DNA of 64,000 nucleotides from Streptomyces sp. NRRL S-340. GTDB taxonomy: Bacteria > Actinomycetota > Actinomycetes > Streptomycetales > Streptomycetaceae. The stretch lies in assembly GCF_000720185.1 (NCBI RefSeq), contig NZ_JOIY01000005.1, positions 124,001 through 188,000 of the forward strand. Direction: 5' to 3'. The notes under the pieces were generated by a model. It saw only the letters and a program-made list of their open reading frames with translations. It was not told the DNA's origin and ran no database searches. The position numbers were made by a program, and so were the translations under genes. Below, piece after piece: positions 38,179-47,027 of this stretch. Every line of letters starts with the position of its first letter. Position 1 is the stretch's first letter.

Positions 38179-39531
38179 GTGACCGACACCACCACACTGG
38201 AGGCGCTCGCCGCGACTCTGGTCCACGCCCGGGAGGCGGCCTGCCTCACCCAGGAGGACCTGGCCCGCCGGTCCGGACTGAGCGTACGGGCCATCCGCAA
38301 CCTGGAGACCGGACACACCGCCCGGCCCCGCAAGCAGTCCCTGCGCCTGCTCGCCCAGGCGCTCGGCCTGCCGCCCGCGGACGTCGGACGCCTGCTGCGC
38401 ACCCCCCGGCCCGAACACCGCCCCGGGCCACGGTCCTTGGCCCTCTCCGCGGAACTCCCCGCCGCCCCCCGCCCCCACCTGGCCGGCAGAGAACCTCTCC
38501 TGGACCGGCTGCACGCCCACCTCGTCGCACAGGAACACCCCGACCGCGGGCGGCTCGCCGTCGTGGTGGGGCCGCCGGGCGCCGGGAAGACCGCACTGAT
38601 CCTTCGCGCCGCCCACACCGTGCGCGCCCGGTTCCCCGACGGCCAGGTCTTCGTCGACCTGCACCCGGCGGGCGCCGCCCCGCTCACCCCCGACCGGCTC
38701 GTCCGCCGCGTCCTGCGCTCCCTGGGCGGTACGCCCGACACGGACGGCCCGGACGAAGCCGGCGCACGACTGCGCGACGTCCTCAGCAGGCGGCGCGTCC
38801 TCGTCGTCCTCGACAACGCCGCGACCGAGGCGCACATACGCCCGCTGCTCGTCGACGACGTGCGCAGCGCGGTCCTCGTCGCCGCCCGGCGCGAACTGCC
38901 CGCCCTGCCCGACCGGTTGGAGCTACGGATCGGCGCACTCGACCGGCCCGACGCCCACCGTGTGCTGGAGGACCTGGCCGGCGCCGCGCGCACCCGGGCG
39001 GAACGCTCCGCGGCGATGGACGTCGTGGAGTCCTGCGCACGGCTGCCGCTGGCCCTGCACATCGCCGGGCTCTGGCTCACCACCCGCCCCCACCGCTCGC
39101 TGCGTGACCTCGCCCACCGCCTGGCCGACGAGGAACAGCGCCTGCGCTTCCTGCGCGTGGGGGACCTGTCCTTGCAGGACAGCGTCGCCGCCTACCACCA
39201 AGGACTGCCCCCGCAGGTCACCGCCGCGCTGGAGCGACTGGCGGCGCTGCGCGGCGACTTCGGCACCGACGAGGTGACGGCCCGCGTCACACCGTCGAGG
39301 GAACACGCCGCCGACCTCCTCGACGAACTGCTCCACCGCCAGGTCACCCACGTCAGCGCCGCCGACGGCCCGGATGGGACCCGCTACCGCCTGCACGACG
39401 CCGTACGTCTGTACGCGGCCCACTGTCTCGCCGGCCCGCCCGGCCACACCGCGAGGACGGCCCCGCCCGCCCTGCCCCGGCAGCGCCTCCCGCAGCGCCG
39501 CAGGGACCCCCGGCTGCGCGCCACCACCTGA
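38179..39531 (+). CDS. XRE-type helix-turn-helix regulator with NB-ARC ATPase domain
   Basis: A 450-residue regulator. A Cro/XRE helix-turn-helix occupies about residues 10-70 (LTQEDLARRSGLSVRAIRNLE). An NB-ARC/STAND ATPase follows, with Walker A GPPGAGKT (131-138), Walker B RRVLVVLDNA, and the ARC region LPLALHIAGLWL. The TPR repeats usual in larger AfsR-type relatives are missing, and the protein ends in an Arg/Pro-rich tail. STAND proteins switch on ligand or partner binding. It is alone on its strand after the DasR-like gene, and its target is unknown. Confidence 0.85.
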   Translation: MTDTTTLEALAATLVHAREAACLTQEDLARRSGLSVRAIRNLETGHTARPRKQSLRLLAQALGLPPADVGRLLRTPRPEHRPGPRSLALSAELPAAPRPHLAGREPLLDRLHAHLVAQEHPDRGRLAVVVGPPGAGKTALILRAAHTVRARFPDGQVFVDLHPAGAAPLTPDRLVRRVLRSLGGTPDTDGPDEAGARLRDVLSRRRVLVVLDNAATEAHIRPLLVDDVRSAVLVAARRELPALPDRLELRIGALDRPDAHRVLEDLAGAARTRAERSAAMDVVESCARLPLALHIAGLWLTTRPHRSLRDLAHRLADEEQRLRFLRVGDLSLQDSVAAYHQGLPPQVTAALERLAALRGDFGTDEVTARVTPSREHAADLLDELLHRQVTHVSAADGPDGTRYRLHDAVRLYAAHCLAGPPGHTARTAPPALPRQRLPQRRRDPRLRATT

Positions 39532-39763
39532 GCGGGACGGACGCCCGATCGGGGGCGTGTGCCGGCCGAGGCACTGCCGCGCGGCCTTCCGTACGCGGTG
39601 GTCCGGGCCGGCGGCCGAGGCGGGACGGCCGCTGGGGAAGGGGCCCCGGCGGCGGCCCCGGGCGAATGCCGCGCGGCGGCCGCCGCTCGCCGTCCGCCCC
39701 GACCGGCGGCACGCCACCGCCTCGGCCGTCCGGCGGTGTGCCGGCAGCCCGGGGCGTCCCGGC

Positions 39764-40003
39764 GCATGCCGAGCCCTGCCGTCCGTCCGCGTGCCGGGAG
39801 TCTCGGCGGTCCGCGCGTGTGCTGAGTCGTGCCGTCGGTCCGGGTGCCGGGAGTCTCGGCGGTCCGCGCGTGTGCCGAGCGTGCGCCGTCCGTCCGGGTG
39901 CCGGGAGTCTCGGCCGTCCGCGCGTGTGCCGAGCCTGCGCCGTCCGTCCGCGTGTCGGGAGTCTCGCTGGTCCGCGCCTTCGCCGAGCCCGTGCCGTCCG
40001 TAT
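39764..40003. repeat. 54-bp tandem minisatellite
   Basis: Four head-to-tail units start at 39791, 39844, 39898 and 39952, sharing GTGCCGGGAGTCTCGGCGGT and a GTGCCGTCCGTCC-like end. Unit lengths are 53, 54, 54 and about 50 bp, with degraded copies just before 39791. The unit is close to 18 codons, so reading frames stay open on both strands, but the frames look like chance products. It fills most of the 619-bp gap between the XRE and secreted-protein genes. Confidence 0.75.
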
Positions 40004-40150
40004 GCCGTGCTCCGCGTACGGTGCCGACGTATTCCGGCATATCACCACGGAACTCCCCGGCCTTCCGCCATACTCGACGCGTCATCCCCCCACGAGGCCG
40101 TGCCGGGACCGACCCGCGTCGCGGCCCCCGACACCCCTGTGGAGCACACG

Positions 40151-40561
40151 ATGCGCACGCAGCTCGCGGCAGGTCTCGGCACCCTCCTGCTCGCCGCCAC
40201 GTTTCCCGGCCAGGCCGCGACCGCCGGGGCCCAGGCCGCCGCGGACCCCACCAGCCACTTCGACGTCCCCTACGGCAGCACCTACACCCGGGGCACCCTG
40301 ACCTGGCACAACCGGTCGGTGAGCATCTCCGGTGAACACAAGTCCGTGAGCCCGACGTCCTGCCGGACGACCTGGCTGACGACGTACAGCGGCACGAAGC
40401 CCCTCGGGGCCGACGGCTACCGCCCCTCCGTGTGCAACGCGTCGGCGAAGTTCACCTTCTCCGTCGTGGCCGACGCCCCCGGCGGGGCCACCCGGGTCAA
40501 GGTCTGCCTCGACCACAAGGGCATCGAGGACCTCGCCTGCAAGTACTACAGGCGCCCCTGA
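40151..40561 (+). CDS. Small secreted protein of unknown function, 136 aa
   Basis: A 136-residue exported protein: signal peptide MRTQLAAGLGTLLLAATFPG with an AxA cleavage site near residue 25-30. The mature domain of about 105 residues has four cysteines (SCRTTW, SVCNAS, KVCLDH, LACKYY) and many beta-prone Thr/Ser/Val residues. The ATG is chosen for the GGAG 6 nt upstream. It belongs to the broad group of small disulfide-bonded Streptomyces extracellular proteins, and I cannot name a function. Monocistronic, between a minisatellite and an MFS gene. Confidence 0.7.
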   Translation: MRTQLAAGLGTLLLAATFPGQAATAGAQAAADPTSHFDVPYGSTYTRGTLTWHNRSVSISGEHKSVSPTSCRTTWLTTYSGTKPLGADGYRPSVCNASAKFTFSVVADAPGGATRVKVCLDHKGIEDLACKYYRRP

Positions 40562-40619
40562 CCGGCCCGCTCGTCGGCACAGGCACCGGTCTCCCCGACC
40601 CCCGTTGCTCCGGCGGGCC

Positions 40620-40650
40620 TTGACCCGCAGCCGGCACGCCCTGATATGGT
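40620..40650 (+). promoter_or_regulatory. Weak promoter candidate in the leader of the MFS gene
   Basis: TTGACC (40620-40625) with TATGGT (40645-40650; 19-bp spacer) or TGATAT (16-bp spacer). It would leave a leader of about 310 nt before the MFS gene. I see no riboswitch-like structure in 40651-40958. Confidence 0.25.
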
Positions 40651-40958
40651 CCATCCGATTCCCGGGGCCGCACTCGACGGTCCCCGGACCCGGCCTCACC
40701 GAGCCGTCGCGGACCTCACCGCCCTCGTATCCGACGAACCACCGCCCCTTCGGGCGCGTTCCTCGTGCTTTTGGTGTACGCGACAGCGACCGGCCCCCGA
40801 CCGACGGGCGGGCGCGGCAGGCCACCCGCACAGCACACCCCACCGGCGACCGCCCGGTGGGGTTTCGCTGTTTCTCCACCCGGCACCGCCCGCCGAGCGC
40901 TGCCGGCCGACCACCAGTTCGCCGCGGCCCGGCCGCGGCCCACCCTCCGGGAGCCCGT

Positions 40959-42281
40959 ATGACCTCCACCTCTCCCCAGCGACCACCGGCAGAACCCACG
41001 CAGGACGGAGCCCCCACCGCGTCCGGTGGTACGGGAGCGGACGGCGGGCCGCCGCGGAAGGTGCCGCTGCGCCGCCTCCCCGGATTCCGCTGGTTCTGGA
41101 TGTCCCGCGCGGTCTCCGGGCTCGGTTCCGCCGTGACGGCGGTGGCCCTGCCCGTGCTGACCTTCCAGGAGACCCGCTCGCCGCTGCTGGTCTCGCTGGT
41201 CGCGGCGGCCGGAACCCTGCCCTACGTGGTCTTCGGGCTGATCGCGGGTGCCGTCGCCGACCGGACCGACCGACGGCGGCTGATGATCGCCGCCGACTGG
41301 CTCAACGCGGCCTGCCTCGCCTCGGTCCCGTTCGCCGCCGCCCTCGGCGTGCTGACGGCCGGTCACCTCCTGGCCGTCGCGTTCACCTCCGCCGCACTCG
41401 GGCTCTTCTTCGACGCGGGCGTCTACGGATTCGTCCCCGACGTCGTCGGAAAGGACCATCTGGCGGCGGCCAACAGCGCCCTGTACGGCACCGAGACCGT
41501 CGTCCGTATCGCAGGCAACGCGCTGGCGGGCGGCCTGATCCTGCTCCTCCGGCCCGCCGGCACCCTGGCCCTGGACGGCCTGTCCTTCGCCGTGTCCGCG
41601 CTGCTCGTCAGGGCCGTCTCCCGCACCGAGGGACGCCCCGGCGCACCGGCGGCACGGCGTGCCGGGTTCCGGGAGTCCGTAGGCGAAGGCCTCCGCTTCC
41701 TGCTCGGGCACCCCACGTTGCGCGTCATGACTCTCGTCGGCACCCTCCAGTCGTTCTCCGGCGGGGCGATCGTCGGCCAGCTCGCCGTCTTCGCCGACCG
41801 GGTGCTGGGCATCCACGGTTCCGACGGGCGGATCGGGCTGCTGTACATGGCGTGGAGCGCCGGGGGCATCGGCGGGTCCCTGCTGCTGCCCCGGCTGCGG
41901 CGCCGCTTCACCGCCTTCCCGCTGCTGCTCGGGGTCCTGCCGGTGGGGGCGGTGCTCGGCCTGGTCGTGGTGCGCACCTCCGACTGGCGGGTGGCCCTGC
42001 CCGCCCTGGCGGCGTGGGGATCGGCGTACCTCGTGGTCCTGGTGAACACGATGACCTACTCCCAGGAGGTGACCCCGCCCGGACTGCAGGGGCGGGTCAA
42101 CACCACCCGCCGGATGCTCTCCTCGGGCCTGGGCGTGCCGCTCGGCGCCCTGGTGGCGGGTACCCTCACGGTCCGCGCCGGCGTCCAGGCCGGGATGTCC
42201 ACCGCGGTCGCCGCGATCGCCCTGGCCGCGGCCGTCGTCTGGGGCGTCCACGCGCGCCGGTGGACACGGCCGCGGAACTAG
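40959..42281 (+). CDS. MFS exporter (EntS-like, MFS_3 type)
   Basis: A 440-residue, 12-helix major facilitator. A cytoplasmic N-terminus of about 45 residues precedes LPGFRWFWMSRAVSGLGSAV. The motif between helices 2 and 3 is GAVADRTDRRRLM. The sequence style matches the enterobactin-exporter-like branch common beside natural-product genes. The start is set by the GGGAG upstream of the ATG. It is monocistronic and convergent with the DHA2 exporter, a strong hairpin lying between them. The substrate is unknown. Confidence 0.9.
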   Translation: MTSTSPQRPPAEPTQDGAPTASGGTGADGGPPRKVPLRRLPGFRWFWMSRAVSGLGSAVTAVALPVLTFQETRSPLLVSLVAAAGTLPYVVFGLIAGAVADRTDRRRLMIAADWLNAACLASVPFAAALGVLTAGHLLAVAFTSAALGLFFDAGVYGFVPDVVGKDHLAAANSALYGTETVVRIAGNALAGGLILLLRPAGTLALDGLSFAVSALLVRAVSRTEGRPGAPAARRAGFRESVGEGLRFLLGHPTLRVMTLVGTLQSFSGGAIVGQLAVFADRVLGIHGSDGRIGLLYMAWSAGGIGGSLLLPRLRRRFTAFPLLLGVLPVGAVLGLVVVRTSDWRVALPALAAWGSAYLVVLVNTMTYSQEVTPPGLQGRVNTTRRMLSSGLGVPLGALVAGTLTVRAGVQAGMSTAVAAIALAAAVVWGVHARRWTRPRN

Positions 42282-42329
42282 GGTCTCGGGTTCGGGCCAT
42301 GCCGGGCCCGGGGGGTCTGGCACCGCACG

Positions 42330-42366
42330 ACGCAGGGGGCGGCGCGCCCGGCACCGCCCCCTGCGT
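42330..42366. terminator. Bidirectional terminator between convergent MFS genes
   Basis: A perfect 13-bp inverted repeat (ACGCAGGGGGCGG / CCGCCCCCTGCGT) with an 11-nt loop sits midway between two convergent stops. Confidence 0.75.
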
Positions 42367-42381
42367 GGAGGTGACCGCGGA

Positions 42382-43971
42382 TCAGCCGACCGGCGCGGCG
42401 GCGTCGGACTCCTCGGCGAGCCGTTCCATGCCGCTGGTCGTCTTCAGCGGCTTCTCCTTGAGGAACACGACCGTGATCAGCGCCAGCAGCGCACAGGGCG
42501 CGGCCACCAGGAACAGGTCGGCGGTGGCGACCCCGTAGGCGTGCTCGACGATCGAACGCATCGGGCCGGGCAGGGACTTCATGTCCGGCACCCCGCTGCC
42601 GCCACCCTGCTGCCGACCCGCGGGGGCCGTGACGCCCGCCGCCTTCAGGCCCTTGGCCAGCTCCGTGGTGACCCGGTGCGCGAGGATCGCGCCCAGGACG
42701 CTGGTGCCGACCGTGCCGCCCATGCTGCGGAAGAAGGACAGCACCGACGTGGCGGCGCCCAGCTCGGCGGCCGGCACGTCGTTCTGCGCGGCCAGCACCA
42801 GGTTCTGCATCAGCATGCCGACGCCGATCCCGAGCACCGCCATGTAGAGGCTGAGCAGGGCGAAGGGCGTGTCGGCGTCGATGGTGGAGAGCAGGGCCAG
42901 GCCGACGGTCATCGTGACCGCGCCCGCCACCAGGTACCGCTTCCACCGTCCGGTCCTGCTGATCACCTGACCCGCGACGGTCGACGACACCAGCAGGCCG
43001 AGGATCATGGGCAGGCTCATCAGACCGGCGACGGTCGGCGACTTGCCCAGCGATATCTGGAAGTACTGCGAGAGGAAGACCGTACCGCCGAACATGGCGA
43101 CACCGACGAAGAGGCTCGCGACCGTCGTGAGCGTCACCGTCCGGTTGCGGAAGATGCCGAGCGGGATCACCGGCTCCGCGGTGCGCGCCTCCACGAAGAC
43201 GGCGGCGACGAGCAGCAGCGCTCCGCCTGCGGTGAGCGCGGCCGTCTGCCAGGAGGCCCAGTCGAACTGGTTGCCCGCCAGCGAGACCCAGATGAGCAGG
43301 GCGCAGACACCGGCCACGATGAGGAAGGCACCCAGGAAGTCGATCCTCACCTCGCGCCGGACGGTGGGCAGGGTCAGCGTGCGCTGCAGCAGCACGATGG
43401 CCAGCAGCGCGAACGGCACGCCGATGAAGAAGCACCAGCGCCAGCCCAGCCAGGAGGTGTCGACCAGGACACCGCCGACCAGCGGCCCGGCCACCGTGCC
43501 GACCGCGAAGACGGCGCCGAACATGCCGGCGTACTTGCCCAGCCTGCGCGGCGGGATGACGGAGGCCATGACGACCTGGGCCAGCGCGGTCAGGCCGCCC
43601 GCGCCGATGCCCTGCACCACCCGGCTGAAGATCAGCAGACCCACGCCGTGGGAGAAGCCGGCCAGCAGCGACCCGACGACGAACATGCTGAGCGACAGCT
43701 GGAGCAGCAGCTTCTTGTTGTAGAGGTCCGACAGCTTGCCCCACAGCGGCACCGTCGCCGTCATGGACAGCAGCTCGGCGGTCACCACCCAGGTGTACGC
43801 GGACTGGCTGGCACCGAGGTCGGCGATGATGGTGGGCAGGGCGTTGGACACCACGGTGCCCGCCAGGATCGCCACGAACATGCCGGCCATCAGGCCCGAC
43901 ATGGCCTGGAGTATCTGACGGTTGGTCATGGCGGCGGGAGACGCCTCTGCGGGCGCCGGTGGTGAGGTCAC
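42382..43971 (-). CDS. DHA2-family MFS multidrug exporter (14 TM)
   Basis: A 529-residue proton-coupled drug exporter of the EmrB/QacA (DHA2) class with 14 predicted helices. Motif A is PLWGKLSDLYNKK, and the helix-5 antiporter motif region is VGTVAGPLVGGVLVD. An extracytoplasmic loop near residue 450 is rich in Gly/Gln. The GTG start gives a short N-terminal tail before MTNRQILQAMSGLMAGM. It lies 74 bp downstream of a TetR gene on the same strand, a typical repressor-pump operon. Confidence 0.93.
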   Translation of the reverse strand: MTSPPAPAEASPAAMTNRQILQAMSGLMAGMFVAILAGTVVSNALPTIIADLGASQSAYTWVVTAELLSMTATVPLWGKLSDLYNKKLLLQLSLSMFVVGSLLAGFSHGVGLLIFSRVVQGIGAGGLTALAQVVMASVIPPRRLGKYAGMFGAVFAVGTVAGPLVGGVLVDTSWLGWRWCFFIGVPFALLAIVLLQRTLTLPTVRREVRIDFLGAFLIVAGVCALLIWVSLAGNQFDWASWQTAALTAGGALLLVAAVFVEARTAEPVIPLGIFRNRTVTLTTVASLFVGVAMFGGTVFLSQYFQISLGKSPTVAGLMSLPMILGLLVSSTVAGQVISRTGRWKRYLVAGAVTMTVGLALLSTIDADTPFALLSLYMAVLGIGVGMLMQNLVLAAQNDVPAAELGAATSVLSFFRSMGGTVGTSVLGAILAHRVTTELAKGLKAAGVTAPAGRQQGGGSGVPDMKSLPGPMRSIVEHAYGVATADLFLVAAPCALLALITVVFLKEKPLKTTSGMERLAEESDAAAPVG

Positions 43972-44045
43972 GACAGCTCTTTCGACACGGGTGGACGGGT
44001 GGAGCGGACAGGAAGGGACGGCCCTGCGGCCGGTCCGGGCAGGCG

Positions 44046-44732
44046 CTACGCCCGGGCGCCGGGCGCCGGTGGCGTCGGCAGTCCCGCGGCGAGCAGTGCG
44101 AAGACCTCGCGGAAGACGTCGGCGAAGGCGGCTTCCTCCTGGCGGGAGCACCAGTGCTCCACGCTGACCCGCACGGCGGCGCTCGCGATGGCGGCCACCA
44201 GACGCGGATAGAGGTCGAGAGGGGCGGGCGGGTCCTCGGTCTCCCCGGCCGGCCGGCCGGGCGAGCCGGCGCCCGCGGCCAGGCGCGTGGCGACGGCCTC
44301 GGCGAGCCGGGTCTCGTACGCCATGTGGGCCCCGAGGCTGCGGACCAGGAGGTGTGGTGCGGCATGCAGGACATCGACGTGCAGGGTCCACAGCTCGTGC
44401 TGCTGCTCGACGCCGACCAGTTCCGCCGCCACGGCGTCGCGGACGGCCTCCAGCGGGGAGAGCGCGGCGGGGGCGTGGAGCACGGCGCGCCGGACCCGGG
44501 TGCCGGCGTCCGCGTCGAGGATCAGGAAGGCGTCCTCCCGCGACTCGAAGTAGTTGAAGAACGTACGCACGGACACGCCCGCCGCGGCGCTGATGGCCTC
44601 CACGGTGACCTTGTCCGCCCCGTGCTCGGCGGCCAGCCGTACGGCGGCCTCGGTGAGAGCGGCGCGCGTCGCCCGCTTCTTCCGCTCACGCAGTCCGCCC
44701 CCAGCGGTCTCTTCCTTCGCCACGATGTGCAT
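44046..44732 (-). CDS. TetR-family repressor of the adjacent multidrug exporter
   Basis: A repressor of about 228 residues. The TetR helix-turn-helix is at about residues 25-65 (VTVEAISAAAGVSVRTFFNYFESRED), followed by an all-helical ligand-binding domain. ATG 44732 is preferred; an upstream TTG at 44741 lies within the operator-like palindrome. The protein most likely binds that palindrome and controls itself and the DHA2 pump downstream, releasing in response to a pump substrate. Confidence 0.9.
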   Translation of the reverse strand: MHIVAKEETAGGGLRERKKRATRAALTEAAVRLAAEHGADKVTVEAISAAAGVSVRTFFNYFESREDAFLILDADAGTRVRRAVLHAPAALSPLEAVRDAVAAELVGVEQQHELWTLHVDVLHAAPHLLVRSLGAHMAYETRLAEAVATRLAAGAGSPGRPAGETEDPPAPLDLYPRLVAAIASAAVRVSVEHWCSRQEEAAFADVFREVFALLAAGLPTPPAPGARA

Positions 44733-44757
44733 GTTATGCAAAAATGCAGATCATGCA
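44728..44757 (-). promoter_or_regulatory. TetR operator
   Basis: Two near-identical half-sites face each other: TGCATGTTATGCA (44728-44740) and TGCAGATCATGCA (44745-44757), whose complement is TGCATGATCTGCA, separated by AAAA. It overlaps the translation start region of the TetR gene. Confidence 0.65.
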
Positions 44758-45631
44758 AATTGGAGCCGGGACCGTCGGCCGACGGGCACCGGGGTGACGG
44801 CGACGGCCGGGTGCGCGCCCGCGGCACGGGCCCCGGGCACGGCCGGCAGGCCGACCCCGCCGAGTCCGTTCACCACGGGGAGCGGCCGGGTCCCCGGCGC
44901 GCGGTGTTGACGGTGGCCCCGGCGCCCGTCAGGGCCGCGCAGCCGAACAGGGAGGCGACGGTGAAGGACACGTCGGAGGGGATCGGCACCGCCGACTCCC
45001 GGGCCACGACGGCATGTTCGGAGAAGACCGGGACGCCCGGTGGGGGTGGGCCCGTTCGCCGGAGGCGTCGGTGAGCAGGGACCGGCCGGACGCGAGCTGG
45101 CCCTGCGGCGCGGCGCCACCCACGCCTTCGCCCCGGACGAGGCGGCGGAGGCCGTGCGTGACCTGACCGGCGGGGGAGCGGAGGTGGCGATCGAGGCGGC
45201 CGGCAGTCCGCGGGTGGTGGCCGCGTGCCCGGACACGGTCGGCCGCGGCGGCACGGTCGTCCCGGCCGGCCTCCCGGCTCCCGGCCGGACACCGGAGGTG
45301 CCTGCGCCGGCGTTCGCGGGGGAGCATCGCCGGCTACTCCATGGGCGATGCGGTGCCGCGCCGCGACATCCCGCGCTTCCCCGGCCTGGGGCGAGCCGGT
45401 CCGAAACCAGTCGGGGAACCGTATACCCGCTCCCTCGCCCTCGACGACCTCTCAAGACGGCCCTGGAGGAACTCGCCCAGGCCCTGTCGTCACGTTCCCG
45501 TCGTCCGCCCGCGGGGCAGACGGGAACGTGACGACAGGGCCTGGGACCGCGCGGTGCGCCAGGTCGTCGACACCTCCGGCGTGCCGTACGCGACCGGGCG
45601 GGGCGTGAGGACCCCGGACACCGCGCGCTGA
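44751..45631. pseudogene. Broken zinc-type (MDR) dehydrogenase, front half inverted
   Basis: Pieces of a medium-chain dehydrogenase lie on opposite strands. On the minus strand, 45034-44870 encodes VPVFSEHAVVARESAVPIP and FGCAALTGAGATVNTA. After a frame change, 44874-44751 encodes the cofactor-binding NGLGGVGLPAV and GARAAGAHPAVAV. On the plus strand, 45088-45631 continues in family order: RELALRRGATHAF, GGGAEVAIEAAGSP, then out of frame GDAVPRRDIPRFPGL, LALDDL, and after an inserted palindrome RAVRQVVDTSGV. An in-place inversion of roughly 44.78-45.06 kb explains this. The first 110 residues are absent. Confidence 0.7.
45484..45537. mobile_element. 54-bp palindromic (MITE-like) insertion with 4-bp target duplication
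   Basis: Arms CTGTCGTCACGTTCCCGTC (45484-45502) and its exact complement (45519-45537) surround a 16-nt loop. GGCC flanks both sides (45480-45483 and 45538-45541), making the total perfect arm length 27 bp. Removing the element plus one GGCC restores the palindrome CCCAGGCCTGGG and an open dehydrogenase frame (LEELAQAWDRAVRQVV). It encodes nothing and may be moved by a transposase elsewhere, or be a dispersed intergenic palindrome. Confidence 0.6.
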
Positions 45632-45689
45632 ACACGGCGGCCCGCCGGCGCGAACCGGCACGGCGCCCCGCCCGCCGGCCCGCCTCCCC

Positions 45690-46892
45690 TCACCGGGGGA
45701 GGCGGGCCAGTGCCGTCAGCAGCCGGTCGACGTCCTCGGCGCTGCTGTACGGCGCCAGTCCCACCCGTACGCCGCCCTCGTCGCCCAGACCGAGGCGGCG
45801 CGAGGCCTCCACCGCGTAGAAGGACCCGGCGGGGGCGTCCACCGCGTGCGCGGCCAGATGCCGGGAGACCTCGGCCGGGCGCAGGCCGGCCACCGTGAAC
45901 AGGAGCGTCGGCGTGCGCCGCGCGGCCCGCGAGTGCACGGTGATCCCGCCCAGGTCCGCCAGACCCCGCTCGATCCGCTCGCGCAGCGCCTCCTCGTGGG
46001 CCTCCAGCGCCGCGAAGGAAGCGGTCAGCCGTTCCCGGCGACCGCCCCGCGCCCCGGGTTCCAGGCCGGCGAGGAAGTCCACCGCGGCACGGGCGCCGGC
46101 CAGCAACTCGTAGGGCAGCGTGCCCAGTTCGAAGCGTTCGGGGACGGCGTCGCTGGAGGGCAGCAGTTTGTCGGGACGGAGGGTCTCCAGGAACGAGGGC
46201 CTTGCCGCCAGGACGCCAAGGTGCGGGCCGAGGAACTTGTAGGGCGAGCACACCAGCGTGTCCGCGCCCCAGGCGGCCAGGTCGACCGCCGCGTGCGCGG
46301 CGTAGTGCACGGCGTCCACGTGCAGCAGCGCGCCGGCCTCGTGCGCCAGGTGCGCGAGGGCCGGGACGTCGGGGCGGGTGCCGATCAGGTTGGACGCGGC
46401 GGTGACGGCGACCAGCCGCGTGCGCGGGGACAGGACGTCCGCCAGGTGCTCGGGGCGCAGCTCCCCGGAGTCCGGGTCGAAGTCCGCCCAGCGCACCCGC
46501 GCGCCGACCGCCTCGGCGGCCTGCACCCACGGCCGGATGTCGCTGTCGTGGTCGAGGCGGGTGACCACCACCTCGTCGCCCGGCGCCCAGGTCCGGGCGA
46601 GCGTACGGGACAGGTCGTACGTCAACTGGGTGGCGCTGCGGCCGAAGACGACACCTCGCGGGTCGACCCCGAGCAGGTCGGCCAGGGCGCCGCGGGCCCG
46701 CGTGACGATGTCGTCCGCGTTGCGCTCGCCCTCCGTGGTCCGGCCCCGGTTGGCGAGCGGTCCGGCCAGGGCCTCGGCGACGGCGTCGATGACCGGCTGC
46801 GGCGTCTGGGTGCCGCCGGGCGCGTCGAAGCGCGCCGAGCCGGACTTCAGCGCCGGGACCTGGGAGCGGATGACGTCGACGTCGAGGGACAT
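45690..46892 (-). CDS. Aminotransferase class V / cysteine-desulfurase-like PLP enzyme
   Basis: A 400-residue fold-type I PLP enzyme. RFDAPGGTQTPQPVIDA opens the protein; LLHVDAVHYAAHAAVDL holds the PLP-binding Asp and His, and SPYKFLGPH the Schiff-base lysine. It belongs to the cysteine-desulfurase-like subgroup annotated in actinobacteria, and I see no obvious mobile-loop catalytic cysteine, so the real reaction could be a lyase or transaminase. AGGAGG precedes the ATG. It is divergent from the NCS1 permease gene; a functional link is possible but unproven. Confidence 0.87.
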   Translation of the reverse strand: MSLDVDVIRSQVPALKSGSARFDAPGGTQTPQPVIDAVAEALAGPLANRGRTTEGERNADDIVTRARGALADLLGVDPRGVVFGRSATQLTYDLSRTLARTWAPGDEVVVTRLDHDSDIRPWVQAAEAVGARVRWADFDPDSGELRPEHLADVLSPRTRLVAVTAASNLIGTRPDVPALAHLAHEAGALLHVDAVHYAAHAAVDLAAWGADTLVCSPYKFLGPHLGVLAARPSFLETLRPDKLLPSSDAVPERFELGTLPYELLAGARAAVDFLAGLEPGARGGRRERLTASFAALEAHEEALRERIERGLADLGGITVHSRAARRTPTLLFTVAGLRPAEVSRHLAAHAVDAPAGSFYAVEASRRLGLGDEGGVRVGLAPYSSAEDVDRLLTALARLPR

Positions 46893-46997
46893 GCGGCCTC
46901 CTGGTGGGCGCGGACGGCTCCGGCCCGCGCCGGCTGACGCGGTCGTGCACATGATCGCAGCTCCGGCCGGCGGAGGGCATGTCTCCACCACCCGAAA

Positions 46998-47015
46998 AAA
47001 ATGGTATTCCATTTT
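46998..47015 (+). promoter_or_regulatory. GntR-type operator palindrome upstream of the NCS1 permease gene
   Basis: AAAATGG-TATT-CCATTTT, a perfect 18-bp dyad, highly AT-rich for this genome. Its TGGTATTCCA core resembles FadR/FCD-type GntR sites, and a GntR-FCD gene ends the module at 49537. Confidence 0.6.
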
Positions 47016-47027
47016 CCGGCAGAACCC

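Noticed and set aside
39764..40003. Considered as a CRISPR array
   Set aside because: The units are contiguous without variable spacers, so it is a minisatellite.
39829..40335. An open frame encoding 18-residue repeats (PSVRVPGVSAVRACAE type)
   Set aside because: The repeats come from the 54-bp minisatellite, open in several frames on both strands. The frame runs out of register into the secreted-protein gene.
45040..45531. A 163-codon frame considered as an intact small gene
   Set aside because: It contains only the middle of a dehydrogenase, then runs into a different frame and a palindromic insertion; better read as pseudogene.
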